In this document: piece after piece, positions 46,818 to 56,519 of the stretch | Position numbering within the stretch: position 1 is the first letter of the stretch | How the letters are laid out: the number at the start of each line of letters is the position of its first letter | Source: Nitrospirota bacterium | GTDB taxonomy: Bacteria; Nitrospirota; Nitrospiria; SBBL01; JAADHI01 | Direction of reading: 5' to 3' | Length of the DNA: 64,000 nucleotides | Assembly: GCA_029261215.1 (NCBI GenBank) | Contig: JAJDBT010000021.1 | Span: forward strand, 22,091-86,090 | The notes under the pieces: generated by a model | Databases searched by the model: none | Seen by the model: only the letters and a program-made list of their open reading frames with translations | What the model was told of the DNA's origin: nothing | Position numbers and translations under genes: made by a program

Positions 46818-47177
46818 ATGGAAAATCGACGAAAAACGATGCGGGTTCCTGTGGCGTCAATTGCACATATTACGCCGCAAGGGCTTGAAAAAAGCATGGA
46901 TGTGATGATTCGGGATCTTTCTACGAGCGGCATGGGGTGTTATGTGGATCATGTGTGCCAAAAGGGGGACATGATGATGACAAAGATAAAACTCGATTTG
47001 CCTGGTGAAAATGCAGGGGTCATTTCGGCGTTGTTGTTGGGACAAGTGGTGTGGGTAAAAGAGTTGAATGAAGAGGGCAGATATGCGGTCGGGCTTGAAT
47101 TTCGCGAGATGGAAAAACAATATCCAGATCTTTACGCACATTTACAGGAAATGGAACAACAATCGACCCTCAAATGA
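46818..47177 (+). CDS. PilZ-domain protein (predicted c-di-GMP receptor)
   Basis: 119 aa, a stand-alone PilZ domain. The RxxxR motif is at the N-terminus (RKTMR) and the D/NxSxxG motif is DLSTSGMG about 25 residues later, so both c-di-GMP-binding elements are present. The ATG at 46818 has GGAGG 7 nt upstream; the frame extends 54 bp further but without a better start. Such proteins control motility, adhesion or secretion. It is the only plus-strand gene in this part of the window and stands alone between argD and the unrecognised gene at 47231. Confidence 0.88.
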   Translation: MENRRKTMRVPVASIAHITPQGLEKSMDVMIRDLSTSGMGCYVDHVCQKGDMMMTKIKLDLPGENAGVISALLLGQVVWVKELNEEGRYAVGLEFREMEKQYPDLYAHLQEMEQQSTLK

Positions 47178-47230
47178 CGGCCTGCATCTCGATCATCTGA
47201 CCCACCCCCGATTTAGACGGTCTTAAAGGA

Positions 47231-48232
47231 TTAATGCAGGCGGACTTTGAGGCTTTTCACTTCATGTTGTTCAAACGAGAATGAAAAGGTGCCTTCGCTT
47301 AGATGTTTTGTGCAGTGCATTTTTTTGTCGGCCACCCGGACCAGGAAGCATTCCTGTTCGCGGCCACGTGGTCCTTTGAAGACAATGGGAGATCCAATGT
47401 GGTTTTTCACCTGGGCAAATGAAACCCGTTTATAGCGCGGCCCCTTTGAGCTTTGTTGTTCCCCTAAAAAATTAACAGATCTGTGTTCCGGTGCAGGTTT
47501 TGCGATGGCCGGAAGATCTTTTTTTTCAAGAGGGGTTTGTGGCGCGATGTTTTGATTGGGTTTATTTTCAGCGGGGATTGACACCATCGGGTTCTTGTTT
47601 TGAAGACCGGCTTGCACTGGAGCCTGCTGAATGTCTGGCGCCGGAATATTGACAGGCACTGTTTTTGACCCCGTCTCGCCCCTAACATGCTTCAACATTG
47701 TTTCAAAATCCTGCCGTTGATTTTTATTAAGGTCGGTGCGTTTTAATATGAGCTCAAGGTCCTGTTTGAACTGCAGCAGCTCCTGTTCCGAAAGCCCCCG
47801 TCGGCTGAATTGCACCTGTTGTTTCAACACCTTTAAAAATTGCTGCTGTTTTTCGTCTTTTGGCAGCTTTTCAATCATCGCAATCATTTTTTCCACGACA
47901 ATAAGGGCCTTTTTTTCGTCTTCCGTGAGTGTTTTCTGCGTAGATCCTGGCATCGTTTCTTTTGCAAGTTGGGTCATCATTGTGTTTTGTTCAGCCTGCG
48001 TCGTATTCAGGATGGTGTTGATCAGCAGTATTCCGGCGACAAGAGATGCCGAAATGGAGATCAGAAAGGGTTTTTTAACCTCACTCCAGAATTTTCTAGC
48101 AAAAATAAGTGGCACAAAAGGAAGGAAGAGAACGGCAAAACCCCAGCCGATTCCTTTTTTAAACGCGATGATGAGAAACCAGCTCGCCGCGGCGGCCACG
48201 ATCCAAAGGACAATCATTAAAATTGTAATCAT
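47231..48232 (-). CDS. Unrecognised protein with N-terminal membrane segments
   Basis: 333 aa, no family recognised. Residues 1-75 form three hydrophobic segments (ILMIVLWIVAAAASWFLIIA, WGFAVLFLPFVPLIFA, ISASLVAGILLINTIL). A Gln/Lys-rich helical region follows (about 85-200), with heptad-like KMIAMIEKLPKDEKQQQFLKVL, then a Pro-rich linker, and a C-terminal domain of about 65 residues (VSFAQVKNHIGSPIVFKGPRG...VKSLKVRLH) that looks like a compact beta domain. It follows the gene at 48275 by 42 bp on the same strand; the two were probably made together. Confidence 0.65.
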   Translation of the reverse strand: MITILMIVLWIVAAAASWFLIIAFKKGIGWGFAVLFLPFVPLIFARKFWSEVKKPFLISISASLVAGILLINTILNTTQAEQNTMMTQLAKETMPGSTQKTLTEDEKKALIVVEKMIAMIEKLPKDEKQQQFLKVLKQQVQFSRRGLSEQELLQFKQDLELILKRTDLNKNQRQDFETMLKHVRGETGSKTVPVNIPAPDIQQAPVQAGLQNKNPMVSIPAENKPNQNIAPQTPLEKKDLPAIAKPAPEHRSVNFLGEQQSSKGPRYKRVSFAQVKNHIGSPIVFKGPRGREQECFLVRVADKKMHCTKHLSEGTFSFSFEQHEVKSLKVRLH

Positions 48233-48274
48233 AAATGCTCCCGAGTCAGTGAGGGGTGTAGGTGAGGTCTGTTT

Positions 48275-49255
48275 TTAATGCTCAGTGGTCTGATGCGCTG
48301 TTTCGAGGTCTTGTCCTTGTGTCATGCCCTCTCCCTTGGCGCTTTTCGAGAGATTGAGCGTCAGCTGTGTTTTAATTTCTTCAGTCATTTTAAGGTCTTG
48401 AAGATTCATGTCTTCTTTGTGGTGATGTCTACGGGTTTGTTTTCCAAAGAGGCGATCCATAAATTTATTCAAATGTTTCGTGATTTTCCGGGGTGGTACA
48501 CTTGATTCCTCCAGGGTTTCGGTGATTTTTGCCACAAGCGCGGTGATTTCGAGTCGGCGTCTTGAGTCGATGGATGCGGAATCAAGCGAGACCGGTGCGA
48601 GAGGTGTTTTGGTCTCAGTCTCTGTTTGAGAGGGCCCCGGAGCGGGAATGGATGCCGGTTTTACTTGTGCCGGTTCGTCTGCGGGAAGCGGATTGATCGA
48701 AGGAACTTCTGCAGGGAGAAGGGCATTTTGCGCAACGGGTGCTGTTGTTGCGGGGGCCGATTGCGTGACCGTCTGTTCGACGGAAAGGCTTTTTTGATAT
48801 TGAAGGACGCCTTCAAAGCGTGCGATGCTCGAAAGGCTGGCGATTTTATTTGCCCGATCAGCGGCTTTTTCTGTATCTCCTTTGAAAAAATCGCTGGTCA
48901 GTTTTTCAATCGTTTTAAAGGCCTTGATCAAATCTTTAAGTTCCTGTGGATTCAAATCCCCTTCGACCGCAAATGACATGGAAAATTCCTGGCTCACTGA
49001 AAACGTCGCGTCCTGGCGCTGCATCTCTGCTCCGTCAACGATGCCCATCTGGTTGTAAGTTGCGACAGACGCTTCCATATTCGAGAAGGTCGAAAGGGTG
49101 ACCTTGTCTCCTTCGGCGGTATATAGAGTAAAATCCGTGCTTTTTTGAACCTGGTATTGCGTGCTTGAAGCCTGGGTGTTCATCAACTCTCGCTGATTGG
49201 GCCCTAAAGCGTTTTTTGATAATAAATCAGGCGAGAGTTGAGAGATTGAATTCAT
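48275..49255 (-). CDS. Unrecognised Ser/Gln-rich protein
   Basis: About 326 aa from the ATG at 49255. The N-terminal 150 residues are ordered-looking (STDFTLYTAEGDKVTLSTF, then DLNPQELKDLIKAFKTIEKL, a helix hairpin) and the middle is a long Pro/Ala/Thr/Val linker (about 165-240). The last 80 residues are helical with a His/Arg cluster (KQTRRHHHKED). No signal peptide or membrane span. The DLNPQEL...AFKTIEKL element resembles stretches in some uncharacterised flagella-associated proteins, but that is not enough to name it. Paired with the 47231 gene. Confidence 0.6.
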   Translation of the reverse strand: MNSISQLSPDLLSKNALGPNQRELMNTQASSTQYQVQKSTDFTLYTAEGDKVTLSTFSNMEASVATYNQMGIVDGAEMQRQDATFSVSQEFSMSFAVEGDLNPQELKDLIKAFKTIEKLTSDFFKGDTEKAADRANKIASLSSIARFEGVLQYQKSLSVEQTVTQSAPATTAPVAQNALLPAEVPSINPLPADEPAQVKPASIPAPGPSQTETETKTPLAPVSLDSASIDSRRRLEITALVAKITETLEESSVPPRKITKHLNKFMDRLFGKQTRRHHHKEDMNLQDLKMTEEIKTQLTLNLSKSAKGEGMTQGQDLETAHQTTEH

Positions 49256-49399
49256 AACAGGCGCTCCATCCTTTTTGAACCCCAATGGGGGCTTATGTGT
49301 GATTTGCTTCTGTAGAGGTTATCGGAAAGAAAAAGGGAAAACTTGAGAGGAGATTAGAGGTTAGAGGTTAATTTTTATAAAAATAGAATATTTACTGTC

Positions 49400-50470
49400 T
49401 TAGCTCAGGCTGTTCTTCCGGTCTTTTTGCAGCAAGTACAAAAAGAAGGGCACGCCAATCAGTGCGGCGATAGTGCCGAGTCGAAGTTCCTCTGGCGCGG
49501 CCAGTGTGCGTGCAGCCAGATCTGTGCCGACAAGTAAAGTACCGCCGGCTAAAAACGTTGCAGGCAATAAGGTGAGATGGTTGGGTCCGATGATGAGCCG
49601 GATCACATGGGGAACGATCAGGCCGACAAAAGGAACCGTACCGGAAAAAGCGACGGCTGTGCCGGTGATCAAAGCGGAGAGCACCAGCAGCCACCGTTGA
49701 ACGCCTTTCACGTCCATGCCAAGCGCCTGTGCGCCTGATTCCCCTTCCAAATAAAGCAGGTTCAGGTCTCTTGAAAAAAAGAGCAGCGCCACGCTACTAA
49801 TGAGAATAGGCCAGAGGGCGATTTTGAGCTGTGCCCATCCCTGCCCGTCTAGCCCGCCCATCAGCCAGAAAAAGATTTCCCGCAGCGCGGCGCTGGAGTC
49901 GATCCGCGTGAGGATGAGTGAAAGCACAGCCCCCATAAAAATGCCGACCGCGATGCCGGACAAAAGCAGGGTCGCAATGGGGGTTCTGCCCTGCCGGGCT
50001 GAAATACTGTAAACCAGAAAAAGTGTGCCCAAAGCCCCTAAAAAAGCAGAGGCGGGCAAGGCGAGGCTGTGTGTGGTCGCAAAACCCGTGGCGAGCGCAA
50101 TGACCGCGGCTAAAGCGCCCCCACTGGATACACCGATGACGCCGGGGTCTGCCATTGGATTGCGAAAGAGGGCCTGAAGCGCCGCACCGGAAATCGCCAG
50201 GCCCCCGCCGATCAATACGGCGAGCAGTACACGGGGAAGCCTGAGGGTGAGGATGATCATTTCATCCGTCTTTTCCCAGCCGCCGAGTTCGACAAAAGGC
50301 AGTTGATTCAGGATGATTTTTGCGACGACCCATAGCGGCACATCCACCGCGCCCGTCGCCGTGGCAAAAAGGATCGTGCCGATCAAGAGGATCAATAACC
50401 AGAGCATTGATTTCGCGAGCGTTGGTCCGCGATGCCCTGTCTGAGCCCATGTCATGCTTTTTGTCTTCAT
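49400..50470 (-). CDS. btuC: Cobalamin/iron-siderophore ABC transporter permease (BtuC/FecCD family)
   Basis: 356 aa with about ten membrane segments of the FecCD family. LRLPRVLLAVLIGGGLAISGAALQ and FRNPMADPGVIGVSSGGALAA are the family signatures and SGTVPFVGLIVPHVIRLIIG the ATPase-coupling region. Its ATG overlaps the btuF stop by 4 bp, and the operon is cobalamin synthesis, so B12 or a corrinoid is the likely substrate. The ATPase (BtuD) is not downstream: the operon ends here, so the ATP-binding subunit must be encoded elsewhere. Confidence 0.88.
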   Translation of the reverse strand: MKTKSMTWAQTGHRGPTLAKSMLWLLILLIGTILFATATGAVDVPLWVVAKIILNQLPFVELGGWEKTDEMIILTLRLPRVLLAVLIGGGLAISGAALQALFRNPMADPGVIGVSSGGALAAVIALATGFATTHSLALPASAFLGALGTLFLVYSISARQGRTPIATLLLSGIAVGIFMGAVLSLILTRIDSSAALREIFFWLMGGLDGQGWAQLKIALWPILISSVALLFFSRDLNLLYLEGESGAQALGMDVKGVQRWLLVLSALITGTAVAFSGTVPFVGLIVPHVIRLIIGPNHLTLLPATFLAGGTLLVGTDLAARTLAAPEELRLGTIAALIGVPFFLYLLQKDRKNSLS

Positions 50471-51341
50471 GGGGTAAGGGATATTTCCGTAAACCGGGCC
50501 GGATGAAGTTTCCGCGCCATCTCCTCCACTCCCTTGACGATAAAGTGAGACACCGCCGTCAGCTCTTTTCCCGGAATCTCAAAGACCTGTCCTTTTTTAA
50601 GCGCCGAGACGGACTGAAGCGCCGGGTGACTTAAAAGCCGGTCATTGCGATCGGTTTTATCCAGGTGCCATTGATTCAGAATGAGGATTTCCGGGTCGAG
50701 CGCCACGACTTTTTCCAGCGATATTTTGGGGTGTCCCTTCAAGCCCGCCTCCGCCGCCAGGTTTCTCCCCCCGGCATGCCGAACGATTTCATCAAAAGTG
50801 GTGTCGCGGCCTGCGGTCCAGCCATCCAGATCATAAGACAAAAGTCCGGGGCGGTCGGGGCTGGATGCGATTGCTTTTTCTACGGCGCGCAGACGTTTCT
50901 CCATCTGGGCGATCAGGGCTTCGGCCCCTTCGTTTTCATGCACCGCTTGTCCCAAGGCGCGAATATTGGTTTTAATCCCTTCAATACTTGAAAAATGCGC
51001 CAGAATCAGGATGGGCATCCCGATTTCTTTTAACTGCGTGAGCACATCGGGCGAGGTGTAGCTTGCCGCCAGGATCAGGTCTGGTTGAAGCGCGACAATC
51101 ACTTCGACGCTTGCTTCTCTCATGGCATTCGGAATGGTTTTGGCCAATTCCGGCACATTGGAAATATTCGGGTCGAGCGCGTAAGCCGTGACTGCCAGAA
51201 TGCGCTTTGAAGGCACGAGGGAGAGCAGAATTTCATCCGTGCCTAAGGTGAGCGATACGATGCGCTGGGGTTTGGTCTCCGCTGCGCTGGCGCTCCCCGT
51301 CCACAGCAGTAGAAAAAGGAGCGGCAGTAAAACGCGCTTCA

Positions 51342-51342
<1 letters not shown>
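50467..51342 (-). CDS. btuF: Periplasmic cobalamin-binding protein BtuF
   Basis: 291 aa, class III substrate-binding protein. Signal peptide LLPLLFLLLWTGSASA, then RIVSLTLGTDEILLSLVPSKRI and DLILAASYTSPDVLTQL of the two-lobed fold with a rigid helix linker. ATG shares a base with the cobQ stop (TGATG) and the stop overlaps btuC. The context supports corrinoid binding over ferric siderophores. Confidence 0.88.
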
Positions 51343-52864
<1,522 letters not shown>

Positions 52865-52868
<4 letters not shown>

Positions 52869-53266
52869 ATGTGATGCTGTTTGATTGGGATATGTTTCTG
52901 ATAAAAACTAAAATCCTGATCGGTCGTAAATATTTCTGATTTTAATCGAATGGAAACAGCACAAATCAAGAGGTCAATATGCGAACCTTGAACCCCTTTT
53001 TTCCGACAGATGTTATAGAGTCTTGCACCCTCAACATAGTCCTCTTCAATCATTGGAGTCGTTTCAAAAAAACTGAGTTTTTTTCTAAGTTTTTCAAATT
53101 GTTTTATATCACCGTAACCCGATAAAACTTCCTGAATAATGGGACCAATCATCAGGATGCGTTGATCAGCAATGAGACTCTCAAGTTTTTCGACATGCTT
53201 TTCAAATCCTTTGCGGTTGGATCGAAGTGCGTAGGACCAAATTGGGGTATCCACAAGCACTTTCAT
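52865..53266 (-). CDS. vapC: PIN-domain toxin VapC
   Basis: 133 aa, PIN-fold ribonuclease of type II toxin-antitoxin systems. The acidic residues that hold Mg are visible: D6 (VLVDTPIWSYALR), the Glu in IIQEVLSGYG, the Asp in GSHIDLLICAVS, and the Asp in FTTDQDFSFY. All four look intact, so an active nuclease is predicted. The start overlaps vapB and the stop overlaps cobQ, both by 4 bp. Confidence 0.92.
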
Positions 53267-53460
53267 TGCTGGCGGCCTTTTTTGTAGTCGTATTCTGGGT
53301 CAGGGTCTAGTTTCCCAAACAATTCAATGATTTCAAGTTGTTTTCGACGATTAATAAACTCCCGCAGCGCAGTATTCACGGTGTCTTTTTTTGTCTTAAA
53401 ACCACCGAGTTTTAGGGCCTCGTTGATGAGGGTATTGTCGATTGCAAGATTAGTCGCCAT
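53263..53460 (-). CDS. vapB: VapB-type antitoxin
   Basis: 65 aa of the short VapB family often paired with PIN toxins: a DNA-binding N-terminus (LAIDNTLINEALKLGGFKTK, ribbon-helix-helix-like), TALREFINRRKQ, and the toxin-binding tail ELFGKLDPDPEYDYKKGR. It heads the vapB-vapC pair; its stop overlaps vapC by 4 bp. As the first gene it may autoregulate the downstream vapC-cobQ-btuF-btuC genes. Confidence 0.9.
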   Translation of the reverse strand: MATNLAIDNTLINEALKLGGFKTKKDTVNTALREFINRRKQLEIIELFGKLDPDPEYDYKKGRQQ

Positions 53461-53529
53461 TGTTTATTCCTCCTGTAACAGATCATATCACACAAGGCAT
53501 CGTGTAAAAAACATGTCAAACCTACACAC

Positions 53530-54114
53530 TCATTCCTTATGCCGTCTCCAAAGGGTTTCGTCTTCTTTTTGGGCGAGCGCGATCCAGCGGGAGAGCACAA
53601 AAAAGACATCGCTTAGGCGGTTGATGTAACGCAAAACGGCCTCCGGCACAGGTTCTTCTTTATTGAGTCGCACACAAAGCCGTTCACACCTTCGACAGAC
53701 CGTGCGGGCCTGATGCAAAAAAGCGCCGACCTTGCCGCCGCCGGGCAGGATGAATTCTTCCAGTGGTCTCAGGACTTCCTGGCAGTCATCCATCCGCTTT
53801 TCCAGCGCGTCGATTTCGTCACTAAGGATTTTTTTCATCGCCGGGGATTCTTTGCCCGGCGGGGTTGCCAGTATACTGCCGATGTCAAAGAGGCGGTCCT
53901 GAATCGTATGCAGCCATTCATCCAGTTCCGCCGCTTCCGCGAGGGTTTTCATTTGATCCTGATTAAAGGCCCGCGCCAAACCGACGATGCAATTTAACTC
54001 ATCGACGGTGCCGTAAGTTTCGATGCGAAGATGGTCCTTGGCGATTTTAACGCCGCCGACCAAACGGGTCGTGCCTTTGTCTCCTGAGCGGGTATACACT
54101 TTTGTAATACGCAT
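53530..54114 (-). CDS. Cob(I)alamin adenosyltransferase, PduO type
   Basis: 194 aa from the ATG at 54114, preceded by a GAGGA ribosome-binding site; an ATG 15 bases upstream is also open. The PduO-type ATP motif is VYTRSGDKGTTRLVGG, with YGTVDELNC and the C-terminal VCRRCERLCVRL and INRLSDVFFVLSRW. It adenosylates Co(I) corrinoids, and is not homologous to the CobA/BtuR enzyme at 62489. A salvage or late-step role beside the de novo enzyme is likely. Confidence 0.93.
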   Translation of the reverse strand: MRITKVYTRSGDKGTTRLVGGVKIAKDHLRIETYGTVDELNCIVGLARAFNQDQMKTLAEAAELDEWLHTIQDRLFDIGSILATPPGKESPAMKKILSDEIDALEKRMDDCQEVLRPLEEFILPGGGKVGAFLHQARTVCRRCERLCVRLNKEEPVPEAVLRYINRLSDVFFVLSRWIALAQKEDETLWRRHKE

Positions 54115-54134
54115 GGTTTTTGTCCTCATTGGTT

Positions 54135-55961
54135 CTATTGTTTAATATCGCCAAAATAGCCTGTCTTTTGGTTTCGTTCCCATGATCCATAGCTTGCGGG
54201 TTGATTGTTCGAAACAGTAAGCTGAATAACACGTTGCAAGACTTTGGAAACCGATCTTACAGGAACCTTTTTTTCATCGAATTCATTCTCAGCATTTTTT
54301 ATGATGTATCCGAATAATATTCCTAAGAAAGCTGGCTTCTTCAACCCAGTACCGGTTTTTTCTTGGAAAAGTTTGCTGATGGGATCTGACTTCCTAATTT
54401 TCAGTTGGTCATAACACTCGCCTATTTCATTTGAAGCGAAAGTAGGTTTTCCTTCGCTCATTTCAGACAAGGCTTGGGCAATTTCACTATGGCTAAAGTT
54501 TTCAAACTCAACTGTTTTCTTTTCCCATAAATGAATGTATTCGGGTTTTGTCACCATGCGATCTTTATTATATTTTGAGTGAGCTGTGATTAGATTAGTT
54601 CTTACTGTGTTAGCGTGCCCCTCATCGTCAAGGATGACAAAAACAATCGTTTGCCTATCGTGGTAATAATCAATAAACTTTTCCAATGCTCCGTATTTGT
54701 CTGTGTTCTTTTTTCCGGTGAAGCCCCCGACTCCCTGCAAGTTTATAATTTCGATCCCAAGGTTCAAAAACGAGCGCCCAAGAAGTTCCTGTGACAATCT
54801 GGGGAATTGTTCTTCTTCGCCGTGACCCTCGACAACGAGAATCAATTTAGGTCGTGGATTTAGATGATATTGGTTTGTGAGAAATTCTAGGTATTGCAAC
54901 TTATTAGCTGAAACACCCTCCCCGTGGTACTTATCAGGGTGCCAATTGTAGCTTTCATTTGGGGCAAACAACTTTTCACTTGTAAGGGCCTTGTAAAACA
55001 GACGTACCATGTGTTCCATGGAGTATATTGTTTGAGCCAGTAAAGCGTCGCCCTTTAGTTTTTTCTTGTGATCTAGAGCAACAAAGCTGACTAGCGCATA
55101 CCAGTGTTCTAAGGGATCCATCCATTGAGCATCGATTGAAAGCCTCTCATGGATGTCCTTGATGTCTTCAATTGTGAAATCAAGAGCTTTGAGAAACGCT
55201 TTAGCATCCCACGAGTCACAATAGTCGTCCCAATCCCATTTCCAGCCCTCATAAAAACCTGGGAATGATATCGAAGGCATGTAGGAGCTTATTGTCCGTT
55301 GATCTGTTTGAGTTTCTGGAAAAAAACGATTCGACAGCGCTTGGCAGAGGAGCGGCGCCTTTTCACCTCTGACACCCGACTCTTTTAAAGTATTAATACG
55401 CCCTTTGGCCCGTTCAGAAGTTTGTTTGGCAACTCTGTTGAGTTCCTCATCTTCATAACTAAACCAATCTTCCACATGAGCTGGTATTTCAGTCGCCTTT
55501 TTTAAGTTGTAAAGCGTATAGCATTGAAAAATAGAATAATAGCTTTCTATTTGAAGATCTCCATCGTTGTCTCTGAAGCTTTTCCATTCTTGAAATTCTG
55601 TGGACGATGGATCCCAAAGGTGACCTTCTTTAAACCATGATTCGGCATAATTTTTTGTCCACCCGAATCCTGCGTATTTTTTTTCAATATCGCCGTCCCA
55701 TTCTTCCCCTTCTTGCAAGACTCCAAAGTGTTTTTGTTGATTCCGCTCTCGGTCGATTTCAATTTTTATTTTAATTTTTGGGAATTTGACACGGGCAACG
55801 GGAAAGAAAATCCCCAATTTTTCAAATTGTTCGAGTTGTCCTTTTGAAGTTTGTATACCCCTCTCTTTGCAATACGATATAAATTTATCGGTCGTCACAA
55901 AGGGGCATAAGACGAAAGATTCATTCTCAATGAGTTTTTTTAAGCTAATGTAGTTTTTCAT
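54135..55961 (-). CDS. TOPRIM-domain protein of unknown function (OLD-like)
   Basis: 608 aa, not assigned to a named family. The N-terminal 370 residues have no recognised domain: they are rich in aromatic residues and contain several Trp clusters (WKWDWDDYCDSW). From about residue 375 a TOPRIM fold is seen: KLILVVEGHGEEEQFPRL (catalytic Glu), GVGGFTG, and the DxD-type VFVILDDEGHA, as in OLD-family nucleases; a helical C-terminal region follows. There is no ATPase domain here. ATG 55961 is preferred to a TTG six bases upstream. The start abuts a GC-rich palindromic repeat. It sits between B12 genes but has no B12 feature; a defence or DNA-processing nuclease is the best guess. Confidence 0.6.
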   Translation of the reverse strand: MKNYISLKKLIENESFVLCPFVTTDKFISYCKERGIQTSKGQLEQFEKLGIFFPVARVKFPKIKIKIEIDRERNQQKHFGVLQEGEEWDGDIEKKYAGFGWTKNYAESWFKEGHLWDPSSTEFQEWKSFRDNDGDLQIESYYSIFQCYTLYNLKKATEIPAHVEDWFSYEDEELNRVAKQTSERAKGRINTLKESGVRGEKAPLLCQALSNRFFPETQTDQRTISSYMPSISFPGFYEGWKWDWDDYCDSWDAKAFLKALDFTIEDIKDIHERLSIDAQWMDPLEHWYALVSFVALDHKKKLKGDALLAQTIYSMEHMVRLFYKALTSEKLFAPNESYNWHPDKYHGEGVSANKLQYLEFLTNQYHLNPRPKLILVVEGHGEEEQFPRLSQELLGRSFLNLGIEIINLQGVGGFTGKKNTDKYGALEKFIDYYHDRQTIVFVILDDEGHANTVRTNLITAHSKYNKDRMVTKPEYIHLWEKKTVEFENFSHSEIAQALSEMSEGKPTFASNEIGECYDQLKIRKSDPISKLFQEKTGTGLKKPAFLGILFGYIIKNAENEFDEKKVPVRSVSKVLQRVIQLTVSNNQPASYGSWERNQKTGYFGDIKQ

Positions 55962-55965
55962 TGTC

Positions 55966-56009
55966 AAATCCCCCCTGGCCCCCCTTAAGCAAAGTGGGGT
56001 AAAAAATGG
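55966..56009 (+). repeat. Outer inverted repeat, left copy
   Basis: Starts AAATCCCCCCTGGCC and ends GGGGTAAAAAATGG. The copy at 56470-56517 is its reverse complement except for one 3-base insertion and a few changes at the centre. Each copy is itself partly palindromic (CCCC...GGGG). Together they flank the DUF559 pseudogene. Confidence 0.8.
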
Positions 56010-56020
56010 CGGTGGTTTCC

Positions 56021-56433
56021 TTATTTTGTTTTGTGCTCTCCCTTTAACAAAGGTGGATTGAGGAGAATTTCTCTCACGATGGCCTCTAACACGTCGTCTA
56101 TTTGTTGCAGAACCTGAACGTTATTAAGCTTAAAACCTTCAAACCTTGTTCCGCCAAGTATGTATCACGGCTGAGGTCACTTTCAACGTGATTGTCTTCC
56201 AAATGCTGCGCCCCATCAACCTCGATGACCAATTTTGCACCCGGCCCGTAAAAATCGACAATATAATTCCCAATCGACTTCTGCCGGTAGAATTGAATAC
56301 CCAACTGTTTGTTCCGCAAACGAAACCAAAGCCTCTTTTCGCTTTCAGTCATCTCCGAACGCAAGCAACGCGCAAAAGATTTGAGTTCAGGGTTATATTT
56401 AAGGATAAATCCCCCTCGTTCCCCCCTTGTCAA
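56021..56433 (-). pseudogene. DUF559 (Vsr-like fold) endonuclease, frameshifted
   Basis: Reads as a typical DUF559 protein: YNPELKSFARCLRSEMTESE, then WFRLRNKQLGIQFYRQKSIG, NYIVDFYGPGAKLVIEVDGA (PD-(D/E)xK-type core) and SDLSRDTYLAEQGLKVL. After that the frame breaks: continuing in the neighbouring frame gives NNVQVLQQIDDVLEAIVREI, the normal family end. One base is missing near 56126-56131, where V-L-R-F-N-N is expected. Restored, the gene would stop at 56021. There is no ATG: the family's start falls on an ATC codon, with TTG 56433 upstream. Both ends of the frame run through translated repeat sequence (TRGERGGF; NPPLLKGE). Confidence 0.8.
56036..56070 (+). repeat. Inner inverted repeat, left copy
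   Basis: CTCCCTTTAACAAAGGTGGATTGAGGAG: degenerate member of the same repeat family, oriented opposite to the copy at 56407-56446. The reconstructed DUF559 frame ends through it as LLNPPLLKGE. Confidence 0.6.
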
Positions 56434-56446
56434 AGGGGGAAGAAAA
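56407..56446 (+). repeat. Inner inverted repeat, right copy
   Basis: AAATCCCCCTCGTTCCCC then CTTGTCAAAGGGGGAAG. Same family as 56036-56070, inverted relative to it, overlapping the 5' end of the DUF559 frame. Confidence 0.65.
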
Positions 56447-56469
56447 TCTTTTAAAACAAAAGTCCCACA

Positions 56470-56517
56470 CCATCAATTTTTTACCCCACTTTGAAAAAGG
56501 GGGGCCAGGGGGGATTT
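56470..56517 (+). repeat. Outer inverted repeat, right copy
   Basis: CCATCAATTTTTTACCCC ... GGGGGGATTT, the inverted partner of 55966-56009. It ends 3 bp before the stop of the B12-binding protein gene at 56520. Confidence 0.8.
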
Positions 56518-56519
56518 CT

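Noticed and set aside
47340..47380. A second parS-like site (GGCCACGTGGTCC)
   Set aside because: Only the CCACGTGG centre matches; the outer bases do not fit the parS consensus, and it lies inside a coding region.
49286..49399. Short direct repeats TTAGAGGTTAGAGGTTA
   Set aside because: Only two or three units of 7 bp, not a CRISPR or iteron array.
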